A stretch of DNA of 64,000 bases, from the NCBI GenBank assembly GCA_009760885.1, contig CM019693.1, positions 46,444,751 to 46,508,750 of the forward strand, read 5' to 3'. The stretch is from Achatina immaculata (lineage: Eukaryota > Mollusca > Gastropoda > Stylommatophora > Achatinidae). Below, piece by piece: positions 42,690 through 52,019 of the stretch; position 1 is the first letter of the stretch, and every line of letters starts with the position of its first letter. The position numbers were made by a program, and so were the translations under genes. A model generated the notes under the pieces. It was not told the origin of the DNA. It saw nothing but the letters and a program-made list of their open reading frames with translations, and did not search any database.

Positions 42690-44345
42690 TTGCTGTATTT
42701 TTGAGTTGGGGTGTATACACTGAAAATAAGTAGGAAAACTATTTCTGAGTTTGTGAAAAGAGCATATGTAGGTGATTTTGGTGTCAAGTTTGGAGATCAA
42801 GATAAGCCATGGGCTCCAAATATTGTAAGCAAAACTTGTACGGAGCATTTTCGCCAGTGGACAAATGAAGAGAAATTACCTGAAATGTTTGGAAGGAACT
42901 GAAAAACCACTTCAGTGACTGTTATTTTTGTATTGTGAATATCATAGGCATCAATCGAAATAATCATGACAGGTGAACCTGATCTACCCTCACCCAGGAG
43001 ACCTGTTTCGCACTTGGATCTTGTACCTATTTCACCTTTCCTTGAACTACCACAGCTCTCAGAGGGTGAGTCTTGCATGTCTGATATCACACATGGTAAA
43101 AAAAATAAATGGATGCAGTGTCAGTGAATTCCAAACAACTTCACATGGTGATCGTTTTGTTCAGAATGAATTGAATAATCTGATCAGGGACTTAAATCTT
43201 TCTAATGAGTCTTCTGAATTGCTTGCTCCAGACTAAAGGAAAAGAATACACTTCAGCCTGGAATGAAATTACATTTCATTGAAGGAGAGAAAAAGATTTA
43301 CTGTCATTCTGTACCAAAGACAACAACTTAGTATTCTGCATTGACATCAGAAACCTTGTGAAAAAGACTGGTCTTTCAGAATATAACCCAAGTTAGTGAC
43401 GTCTTTTCATCAGCAGTTCAAAACGTAGTTTGAAATGTGTTCTTTTAAATAAAGGCAACCAGGATGGTTCTATTCCAGTTGGTCATTCCACCAGGATGAA
43501 AGAAGAGTACAAGGCAATATCTTCAGTCTTGAAAAAGATAAATTACTAAGAACTTAAGTGGGTGATTTGTGTAGACTTGAAGATGGTTAACTTTCTTCTT
43601 GGTCAGCAAAGTGGCTACACAAAGTATCCTTGCTTTTTATGCCTTTGGGATAGTAGAGCCAAATATGAACACTGGGCAAGAAAATATTGGCCTTGGAGGG
43701 AGTATATGGTGGTTGAGGAAAAAAATGTAATCAGTGTGCCTTTGGTAGCACAGGATAGAATCATACTGCCACTACTACATATAAAACTAGGTCTGATGAA
43801 ACCGTTTGTAAAAGCTATGAATAAAGACAGATCGTATATTGAATACATAGTGCATAAGTTACCTGGACTTAACATGAAGGCAGGAATTTTCGATGGTCCG
43901 CAGATCAGACAACTTATAAATGACCCAAACTTCATAGCATCAGTGAATGAAATGGAATTATGCCCCTGGTCTTCATTTGTTCTTGTTGTGAAAAGCTTTC
44001 TTGGCAACAAGAGAGCAGACAACTACACACAGTTAGTAGAGGGTATGCTCTTTCATTTCAGCAGGCTTGGCTGTAACATGAATGTCAAAATTCATTATTT
44101 CCACAGTCACTTAGATCGCTTTCCTGAGAACCTTGGTGACTTAAGAGCAAGGTGAAATATTTCACCAAGACAAACAACAGTGGAAGCCAGATACCAAGGA
44201 AAATGGGATGCACACATGATGGCAGACTATTGTTGGAATGTTATGCACGATTGTCCTGATAGATCCCACTCTAAGAAGTCTTACAAAAGGAGCTTCTTGT
44301 GTATCATAAACTTGTGCTTTTTATATGAAATAAGTAGATTTTCAT
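42690..44345 (+). pseudogene. Pseudogene of a widespread, unnamed repeat-encoded protein family
   Basis: Pieces in order: ISEFVKRAYVGDFGVKFGDQ, then DKPWAPNIVSKTCTEHFRQW (42740-42860); LPSPRRPVSHLDLVPISPF; NELNNLIRDLNLSNESSELL; LQPGMKLHFIEGEKKIY; VICVDLKMVNFLLGQQSGYT, then KYPCFLCLWDSRAKYEHWAR (43560-43682); LPLLHIKLGLMKPFVKAMNK; GIFDGPQIRQLINDPNFIAS; LDRFPENLGDL; and, after frameshifts, YQGKWDAHMMADYCWNVMHD, then SHSKKSYKRSF. I recognise this as a protein seen in many copies in arthropod, cnidarian and other animal genomes, usually uncharacterised and probably transposon-borne. A CxxC...H cluster (CFLCLWDSRAKYEHW) could bind metal. Stops and shifts make this copy dead. The function is unknown to me. 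Confidence 0.75.
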
Positions 44346-44996
44346 GTAGTACACTTTTCTTTTAATTTTTAATACATTTCCTTCATACTTAAAAGATATT
44401 AATTTAAACATTACATAAAAATATCTTGATTTGTTATGGGTGAGCAGAGTGAAGAGTGGTATATGACATATGTTCTGTATCTCAAAAACTAGAGCTGACA
44501 GGCAAAACTTGTGCCATTTTTTGGAATCAGCAAGTCATATATACCCAGAAACAGGTCTAACATTTGAGGCACCAAAATGTGTGTTGGCCAGTGTTATTGA
44601 TCAGTGTAATACTTTCATTTGTCTCAGTCTTTGTTGTGTCATGAACAAGTCTAGCTTATCTGGTTCTTATTCAGTGTAGTGGTTGTGTACTGTGGCCTTG
44701 TGGCAACTCTGCTTCCTGTTGTCTTTATCATTAATCTTTCATAATAAAAAGTTTTATATGACCTTTTTTAATTTCTTCTTCCTGACATTCTTTCTCTCTC
44801 AGTAAGCTACAGGTAATTCTGGCATGTCAGAAAAACATACCCATATAAACATTTAGAAAGTGGATATAATAACGAGAAATCATATGTGAGTTTCAAAAAC
44901 CTGGTACTTAAACTATTCAGATTTTATTGGTCAACTCAAATTGTGTATGATGAAATTATTTCTTGAGTTCTTCTTGTATTTTACTCTTCTGTTTGT
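44346..44996. other. Intron sequence, nothing recognised
   Basis: AT-rich spacer; no element ends found. Confidence 0.45.
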
Positions 44997-45690
44997 ATGT
45001 ATAAACTAGGAAAAAAGTAGGAACAGCGTTATTACGTAACGAGTACACAGCTGTGACATTTCGGCATGAGCCTTAATCATACAGGATGAAGAAATAGAGA
45101 GAGAAGATATAAAATATAAATTCACATGAATGCTGTGTTGAAAAGAAATTCAGGAGGAGAGAGAGAGTGATACAATGGTAATCTAGCCGAGAGAAGGTGA
45201 AATATGTGATTATAGTTGGGGTAGAGGGGTTGTAATATGATGCTGTGAAGAGGTTCTGAGCTATGTGTAACAAGTGAGAAGGGAGTGGAACTTAGTGGGG
45301 ACGGATTATGATTGTAGGAATTTTTTTCCCCTTCAGTTTCCCCACCCACTACCCTCACTTACGACCCACCTATCACACATCCCAAGCCTCTATTTAGAAT
45401 ACTCTCTACACTCCACCGTGTGCATTTCTGATACACAGCGTCAGACAAGCCACGGCTTCTTACAAGTTACGGCTAAATGCTCTAATCATTTTATTTGATT
45501 TTTTTTTGTTTAACATAGCATTCATGTGAATTTATAGTTTATCTCCTCTCTCTATTTCTTCGTCCTGTATGTTTTTGTATGATTACGGCTCATGTCGAAA
45601 TGTCACAACTGTGTACTCGTTAAGTAATAAAGCTGTTCCTACTTTTTTCCTAGTTTATACATTTTGGTATCACAGCTTTACAGCAGTGGC
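44997..45690. mobile_element. Penelope terminal repeats in inverted head-to-head pair
   Basis: Left terminal repeat in minus orientation (44997 to about 45300; TATAAACTAGGAAAAAAGTA, core 45058-45081) and right in plus orientation (about 45310 to 45690; core 45579-45600, TTTTTTCCTAGTTTATACAT). Both contain AACACAGCATTCATGTGAAT-type and CTCTCTCTATTTCTTC boxes. No RT or nuclease lies between them. It belongs to the same family as 4090-5929. Confidence 0.82.
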
Positions 45691-45694
45691 TCCA

Positions 45695-46105
45695 TGTATA
45701 GTATCTTTCTCTCTGAACCTTAAGTGCCCAGGGCACATGGGGCTTCCACAAGAGTTGCCTTTTTTTCTGCTTCTGCTCTTGCCCAGGTGAGCCCTCTATT
45801 GCTCAACATCCTCTCTGTTGTTCTTCTCCATGTCTCTTTTGGTCTACCCTTACTTCTGTTCCCCTGTGGTGTCCATCTTAGTGCTATTTTTGGTAGTGAG
45901 TTGTCAGTCATTCGGAGCACATGTCCCAACCATCGCCAGCGTCTTTCCTCAATAATTGCTGTCAGTGGCTTCATCTGCATTTCTGCCAACAAGATGTTAT
46001 TTCTTATGGTGTTTGGCCAAAATATGTTTCTGATTCTTCATAAACATTTAGTCTGGAAAGAATTCAACTTGTTTTCTATGGTTTTGGTGATTTTATAGTT
46101 ATATA
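45695..46105 (-). mobile_element. LINE-F 3' fragment, copy 1
   Basis: Minus strand: PLTAIIEERRWRWLGHVLRM, then LPKIALRWTPQGNRSKGRPK, ETWRRTTERMLSNRGLTWAR and AEAEKKATLVEAPCALGT. This is the C-terminal end of a non-LTR pol (W-x-x-W-L-G-H-V-L-R-M; K-G-R-P-K-x-T-W-R-R). Its 3' end is CATGTGCCCTGGGCACTTAA near 45718. 5'-truncated near 46105. Copy 2 is at 48075-48867. Confidence 0.82.
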
Positions 46106-46254
46106 GTCATACACTAATTATTCTGTTTATATGGTTTTAGAGATTATTTCTTGAATGTTGTACGCCTGTGAATGACTCATTAAAAGATAATATTCCTTGC
46201 TAGAGACACCCATTTCATCATAATATCAAGTACCTTTATGTTGTCCCCTTATAG

Positions 46255-46459
46255 GGCATAATTGCAGGGATAAACGCAGCTTGCATTGTACATGGAAAAG
46301 CTCCATTTACTGTGGATCGTTCTGAGGGTTATATTGGGGTTCTGATTGATGACCTCACAACTCTTGGAACATCAGAGCCATACCGCATGTTTACTTCTCG
46401 AGCAGAATTTCGGCTGTCTTTACGTCCAGACAATGCAGACATTCGACTTACTCCTAAAG
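46255..46459 (+). CDS. MTO1: MTO1 internal exon 6 of 8
   Basis: Reads [20 protein letters not shown], then [40 protein letters not shown] and ADIRLTPK. It completes the second GidA signature. The [IV][20 protein letters not shown][FY]-R-L block is the most conserved stretch of the family (FAD and tRNA-contacting region). Acceptor TTGTCCCCTTATAG, donor TAAAG|GTAATA; 68 codons plus one base. Confidence 0.98.
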
Positions 46460-46514
46460 GTAATATGTTCTATCAACTGATATGTAGCAGTTCTTTAAAT
46501 TTATTCAGATGAAA

Positions 46515-46572
46515 CTGAACATCAACACTGTAGTGGCTTGCTCATTGTTGTAATCATCTGATCCACTGTAGC
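46515..46572. repeat. Solitary unit of the 44-46 bp minisatellite at 50265
   Basis: CATCAACACTGTAGTGGCTT, then GCTCATTGTTGTAATCATCT matches one unit of the array 3.7 kb downstream in the same intron. Confidence 0.8.
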
Positions 46573-46774
46573 AGTATTTTGTTGACCAAAGAAGTATAAC
46601 TCAAGTAAAGCTTTGAGAGAAATAAGGTTGCTTTAACTCCTAGACTGTGAATGTTCTGGGAAGTTCTGTCTTGTATGAATGTTGGCTGGTAATGGTTATA
46701 TTTTGGACAGTTGAGTCTTGGTTGTCATAGTATTCGGATGTGGGTGTCTAGGAAATGAACGAATGTATGAACGT

Positions 46775-47615
46775 ACTTTATTTTCAGAGGGTTAAGAACT
46801 GATCAACTACATAGACCAGGATGGTGACACCAGAAAGGAAGTTAGAATTAGAATTGCAAAAGCAGCATCGATCTTCAAGAATCTTGAGAACATATGGCAT
46901 TCAAAAGTATAAGCACAAAAACCAAGTTAAAACTATTCAATTCAAATGTAATATCCACACTCATTTATTCATGTGAAAGCTGGAAAACAAATAGGCAAGA
47001 AATTAGACTCTTTTGAAAACAAATGCCTAAGGAAAATATTCGAATCAAGTGGGATGATTTCAAGAACAATGCAGAGATAAGACAGATGAGTGAACAACAA
47101 CCAGTCTTATGGGTGATCAGGAAAAGGAGATGGACATATGTTGGTCACTTGATGAGAAGAAACAATCAGAGAATCTCAAAACAAGCCATCAAATGGAACA
47201 CAACAGGCTGAAGAAAAAGAGGCAGACCAATGGGAAACTCTGAAGAGGACATTGTTAATAGAGGCCAAATTAATAGTTATAAAATCCCTTGATGAGGTTG
47301 AAAAGCTCACCAAAAACAGGAAAAATTGGTGAACTACCTTGCAAGCCCTTTGTGATGTTTAATGGCATGGGAAGGATATAAGATAAGAAGAACGGGGGGG
47401 GGGGGGGGTTGCAGGCCCATCTGACATTCTGCTCTTCATCATACAGCTTTCACTCAGACACAGTCATTCAGCATTTGTTAATGAGCATAATAATCTTGAA
47501 GACACAATTAAATGATTACATAAATAAATAATAAACTTATCTCTTTTACATATACTCTACACTCTGATTTATACAACAGCATGAAATAAACTTGCATTCT
47601 TACATTCATTCAGGG
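46775..47615 (-). mobile_element. LINE-G 3' UTR, interrupted by LINE-C
   Basis: The left piece ends TTCAGAGGGTTAAGAACTG (46797). The right piece resumes at about 47405 with GCAGGCCCATCTGACATTCT and continues colinear with 28900-29110 to 47615. The insertion between them is LINE-C in plus orientation. Confidence 0.82.
46798..47395 (+). mobile_element. LINE-C 3' fragment inserted in LINE-G
   Basis: Starts in SYIDQDGDTRKEVRI-coding sequence (ATCAACTACATAGACCAGGA), reads RRWTYVGHLMRRNNQRISKQ, and ends GGAAGGATATAAGATAAGAA, the family 3' tail. A 14-G run (47395-47408) sits at the junction with the LINE-G remainder. The reading is broken. Compare 10877-11118, where LINE-G is inside LINE-C. Confidence 0.82.
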
Positions 47616-48074
47616 ATATAATTGTAGCATTGGCTTTTCATTACTGTTAGTGTAGGATGCGAGTTCAGCATGAGTTTTGTGTTAGTGTATGATGATAGTT
47701 AGCATGAGTTTGTGTGTTGGAGTAGTATGATAGTTAGCATGAGTTTTTTTGTGTTAGTGTAGGATGATAGTTAGCATGAGTTTTTTTTGTGTTAGTGTAG
47801 TATGATAGTTAGCATGAGTTTTTTGTGTTAGTGTAGGATGATAGTTAGCATGAGTTTTTTTTTTGTTAGTGTAGGATGATAGTTAGCATGAGTTTTTTGT
47901 GTTAGTGTAGTATGATAGCATGAGTTTTTTTTTGTGTTAGTGTAGTATGATAGTTAGCATGAGTTTTTTGTGTTAGTGTAGGATGATAGTTAGCATGAGT
48001 TTTTTTTGTGTTAGTGTAGTATGATAGTTAGCATGAGTTTTTTTTGTGTTAGTGTAGTATGATAGTTAGCATGA

Positions 48075-48867
48075 CCTTAAGTGCCCAGAACACATGGGGC
48101 TTCCGCAAAGGTTTTCCACAGATGCCTGTCCTTTGCCTTTTTTTTCTGCTTCTGCTCTTGCCCAGGTGAGCCCTCTATTGCTCAACATCCTCTCTGTTGT
48201 TCTTCTCCATGTCTCTTTTGGTCTACCTTTACTTCTGTTCCCCTATGGTGTCCATCTTAGTGCTATTTTTGGTAGTGAGTTGTCAGTCATTCGGAGCACA
48301 TGTCCCAACCATCGCCAGCGTCTTTCCTCAATAATTGCTGTCAGTGGCTTCATCTGCATTTCTGCCAACAAGATGTTATTTCTTATGGTGTTTGGCCAAA
48401 ATATTTTTCTAATTCTTTGTAAACATTTAGTCTGGAAAGAATTCAACTTGTTTTCTATTGTTTTGGTGATTTTCCAGCTTTCACTTCCACAGAGTAGTAC
48501 ACTTAGAACATTACTCTTAAATATCCTGGTTTTTGTATTCATGCTTAGATTTTTTTTTATTTCCATATAGTCTGCAGCATTGCAAAAGCCTGGTTTGCTC
48601 TAGTAAGTCTGCTGTTGATGTCCTCTGTGCTGTCTCCATTTTCTACTACTCTGCTGCCAAAATATACAAATTCGTTGACCTCCTCCACAAACTTGCTATC
48701 TACTCTGAGTACATTTCTGTTGTTCACATTTTGCTTCATTAACTTTGTCTTTCCTACATTGATCCTTATTCCTACATTGTTTGCATTCTGAGTTAGCTTG
48801 TTTATTTTATCTTGCATATCTTTATGGCTGCTTGATAGTAGACAAATGTCGTCGGCAAAGTCAAGGT
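48075..48867 (-). mobile_element. LINE-F 3' fragment, copy 2 (longer)
   Basis: Minus strand: DKINKLTQNANNVGIRINVG, then KTKLMKQNVNNRNVLRVDSK, VEEVNEFVYFGSRVVENGDS, LSMNTKTRIFKSNVLSVLLC, GSESWKITKTIENKLNSFQT and RRWRWLGHVLRM. It runs from just after the RT palm to the C-terminus, ending CACTTAAGG. It lies within the 36-40 bp array. It extends about 380 bp further 5' than copy 1. Confidence 0.87.
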
Positions 48868-49040
48868 AGGATAATAGCTAGCATGAGTTTTTTGTGTAGG
48901 TGTAGGATGATAGTTAGCATGAATTTTTTGTATTGGTGTAGTATGATAGTTAGGATGAGTTTTTATGTTAGTGTAGGGTGATAGTTAGCATGAGTTTTTT
49001 GTCTTAGTGTAGGATGATATTTAGCATGAGTTTTTTTGTC

Positions 49041-49731
49041 TTAACTCTTCCCATGCTATAGTGAGGATTTCCGATTACTGAGTTGCGTGCCGTAGTCATT
49101 ATAGTGACATTTCATTTGTTTCAATAAAACCAGCTGGTGTAACATTTAGATTGTACATATTTCGTTCGTGTTTCCTGTGACACTTTTCAGAATGGTGGAA
49201 GAGTCCTTAGATACGAGCGATGCCGAGCGAGAAAAAGGAAGAGAAACATCGAAATTTTTCAATTTTTGACAATGTAGATAGGGGTATGGACATGGCCTGT
49301 GACCACCCCACTGCTCTTGAATGTATCCTAAGTAGATTTAGACATATTAGATGACTGGAGAAATAGTTAGTAGGTTATTTCAGACATTAATTTAGCGAGA
49401 ATGCAACATAGAATCACAATACGAGATCAACAAGTAGATCTAGACATCTCAGATGGTAAGTAGTGCATATCTAGACCTAGCCGATGGTGAGCTGAGCACA
49501 ATCATTGTCTAAAAACACCACATTACTTCTTTTTTCCTAAAAAAACTCTGCATTTATGAAATTTTCATACATTTAGTTATACTAAACATAATAAATACAC
49601 GGAAGTACATGTAAATACTGTTTTCCATTCCATTTTACAACTATGCCTACTATACAGATCAGGATCCGCGCTTTTTGTGTGGCACGGACGGGAACGTCCA
49701 CGTTTTTTTTCTTGGGCACGGGAAGAGTTAA
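49041..49731. mobile_element. TTAA-type MITE (piggyBac-like), copy 2
   Basis: Bordered by TTAA at 49041-49044 and 49728-49731, with ends CTCTTCCCATGC... and ...GGGCACGGGAAGAG. Internal similarity to 37924-38576 is high (TCCTTAGATACGAGCGATGC, then GAGCGAGAAAAAGGAAGAGA). Here the short open stretch starts with ATG (MVEESLDTSDAEREK), possibly the transposase start of the parent. Confidence 0.88.
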
Positions 49732-49999
49732 GTATAGGATGATATTTAGCATGTGCTTTATGTTAATTTAGGATTATATTAGCATGAGTTTTGTGTTAGT
49801 ATAGGATGCTAGTTTTGTGTGAGTTTTGTATTAGCATAGGATTATAGTTAGCATGAGTTTTATGTCTTAGTGTAGGATTATAGTTAGCATGAGTTTTGAT
49901 TTAGTGTAGGATTATAGTTAGCATGAGTTTTGTGTTAGTGTAGGATGATAGTTACCATGAATTTTTTGTGTGTTTGTGTATCATATTATTTATTCAATT

Positions 50000-50200
50000 C
50001 CTGTGGCAGCGATCAGCATTTGTAGGTGTAAGCCATCTGGATCTTTGTTATTCACATCATTACCGACATTTCGAGATATCACACTATGTATTTTCATCTT
50101 CTTGATCCATTGGAATCTATCATCATCAGGAGCATGTCATTAAACATTTCAAGATTGGATTGCCTTCAGTGAATGATTCAGTGTTATACTTTGTCATATT
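50000..50200 (-). mobile_element. Possible third Penelope-type terminal motif
   Basis: The minus strand carries GATCAAGAAGATGAAAATAC and ATATCTCGAAATGTCGGTAA. This has the layout of the stem-GAAA-TGTC boxes in the Penelope terminal repeats above (AGAT/ATCT stem, CGAAATGTC). No protein remnant nearby. Confidence 0.35.
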
Positions 50201-50264
50201 ACCATGACGTGGTGAAGCTAATCATAGTTATATTGATGACGGAACAGGCAACATTTTCTGCTAT

Positions 50265-50650
50265 AGCATCAACACTGCAGTAACCTGCTCATTATTGTAA
50301 TCATCTGGTCCATCAACACTGGTGACTTGGTCATTGTTGTAATCATCTGGTCCATCAACACTGGTGACTTGGTCATTTTTTGTAATCATCTGGTCCATCA
50401 ACACTGGTGACTTGGTCATTGTTGTAATCATCTGATCCAGCAACACTGTGGTGACTTGGTCATTGTTGTAATCATCTGATCCAGCAACACTGTGGTGACT
50501 TGGTCATTGTTGTAATCATCTGATCCAGCAACACTGTGGTGACTTGGTCATTGTTGTAATCATCTGGTCCATCAACACTGTGGTGACTTGGTCATTGTTG
50601 TAATCATCTGATCCAGCAACACTGGTGGCCTGCTCTTTATTGTATTCATC
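50265..50650. repeat. 42-46 bp minisatellite, about 9 copies
   Basis: Unit TGTAATCATCTGGTCCATCA plus ACACTGGTGACTTGGTCATT. A second type (CAGCAACACTGTGGTG) occupies the right half. Confidence 0.93.
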
Positions 50651-50735
50651 TGATCCATATTCATTTTAGTTGATACTTATTATTGTAATTAAAAATTAAC
50701 TTGTTAATATATCTGTTCAGTTTGGTATTGCACAT

Positions 50736-52019
50736 TACAGTTGAACCGACTTAATATCAGATTGCTTTATGTCACAACCCGAAAATTTTTGCCCTTGGCC
50801 AACTCACATAAATAATTAATGGGCTTAACTCTTTTTAATATCACCCTGCTTACTGGCACAAATTGGTTAATGTCAATGTAGTTTTGTGCACGGAGAAGTT
50901 AAAGACCTTGCTTCCTATCACAAACTGAGCGAGTCAAAGCTATAAAAACTTCAAAGAAGGGGCTGGCTATTTGATCACCAATTACACAATGAACCAACCT
51001 TTTGAACATGTGGGCATCAAAACTCAGATGGGGTGAGTGAAAGACTTACCACATCAGCACTTTCAAAAGATCATGATTAAAAACTGTGTCTTCGTTCGGT
51101 CATTATTTGTCTTATTTATCAAGACATGAGCAGTGTTGTCTAGTTGGCAATGCAAGTTGACAGTTGGCCATTCTCGACCAGTGTACTATGAATTGTATAG
51201 CCTTGTTATCATTGTGACAGATGATGGCTACTAAATCCAAATGCGTTGATCCAGATTTAAGTGCTAAAATGAAAATTCTGAAGCAGTCTGAAGAAAAGGT
51301 TGTGAGAAAGGATTCTGTGGGAAAATTTAGAATTGACATTTCAACTGTATCAAAACTTGTTAAAAAGAAACGTGGGCAGAAATTGCTCATGGAAATGTTA
51401 CATTTGATCAGTTCTTTTAAGCTGATAATGGATTGCTGGCAATGGAAATGCAGTCAGTCAAAGATGGAAATGCAGTCAGTCAAAGATATCATCGCAAGTT
51501 GCAGTAAAAGCAAGGTAAATAGTGATGCTGAGAATAGTACTGATGATGTCAGTGAGTCCATCTTGGACCAGATGCCCACCAAACTTATTTCGTATGCTCA
51601 GTCTGTGAGTGCATCTGAGGCTGCAGTGTGTTCATTTGCAGTATGCCTATCATGACGCAGAACATTCTTAATGCTGTAACATGCTTGAATGACTTTTCAG
51701 TTAATATGTATCATTATACAATGCAAAATTAAATATTTTTATGCTGCTTCTGCTGAAAACTCAGATGCTGCTTGAGTTTAGTGTTATCTGTACTGTAATT
51801 TAGTGACTAAGATTTACTGTATTTTGTGATTAATACATTTTGTGTCTGATAATGTTAGCTTTTAGCTGTCTGTTTTGTGTTTAATGTAGCAAATGTGAGA
51901 CACATTGCAAACTGGTGAAGTTAAAGCCCTTATAATGGACCTTGCTTAATGTCAATTCCACTTAATGTCACCATATTTTGATGATCCAACCAATGTGACA
52001 TTAAGCGGGTTCGACTGTA
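50736..52019 (+). mobile_element. Tigger (pogo-type) DNA transposon, second copy, internally deleted
   Basis: TA (50736-50737) then CAGTTGAACCGACTTAATAT; right end GACATTAAGCGGGTTCGACT then G and TA (52018-52019). Encodes MMATKSKCVDPDLSAKMKIL, then VVRKDSVGKFRIDISTVSKL (helix-turn-helix, 51221-51365), directly followed by the acidic tail KVNSDAENSTDDVSESI. Second DNA-binding domain and catalytic core are deleted. Closely related to 21314-22943, with a different deletion. Confidence 0.9.

Larger units (their letters stand above)
47640..49985. repeat. ~36-40 bp minisatellite interrupted by two insertions
   Basis: Unit GTTAGTGTAGGATGATAGTT plus AGCATGAGTTTTTTGT with T-run length variation, in three blocks: 47640-48075, 48868-49040 and 49732-49985. 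The blocks are separated by a LINE-F fragment and a TTAA MITE. Outer units are more diverged than inner ones. Confidence 0.93.
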
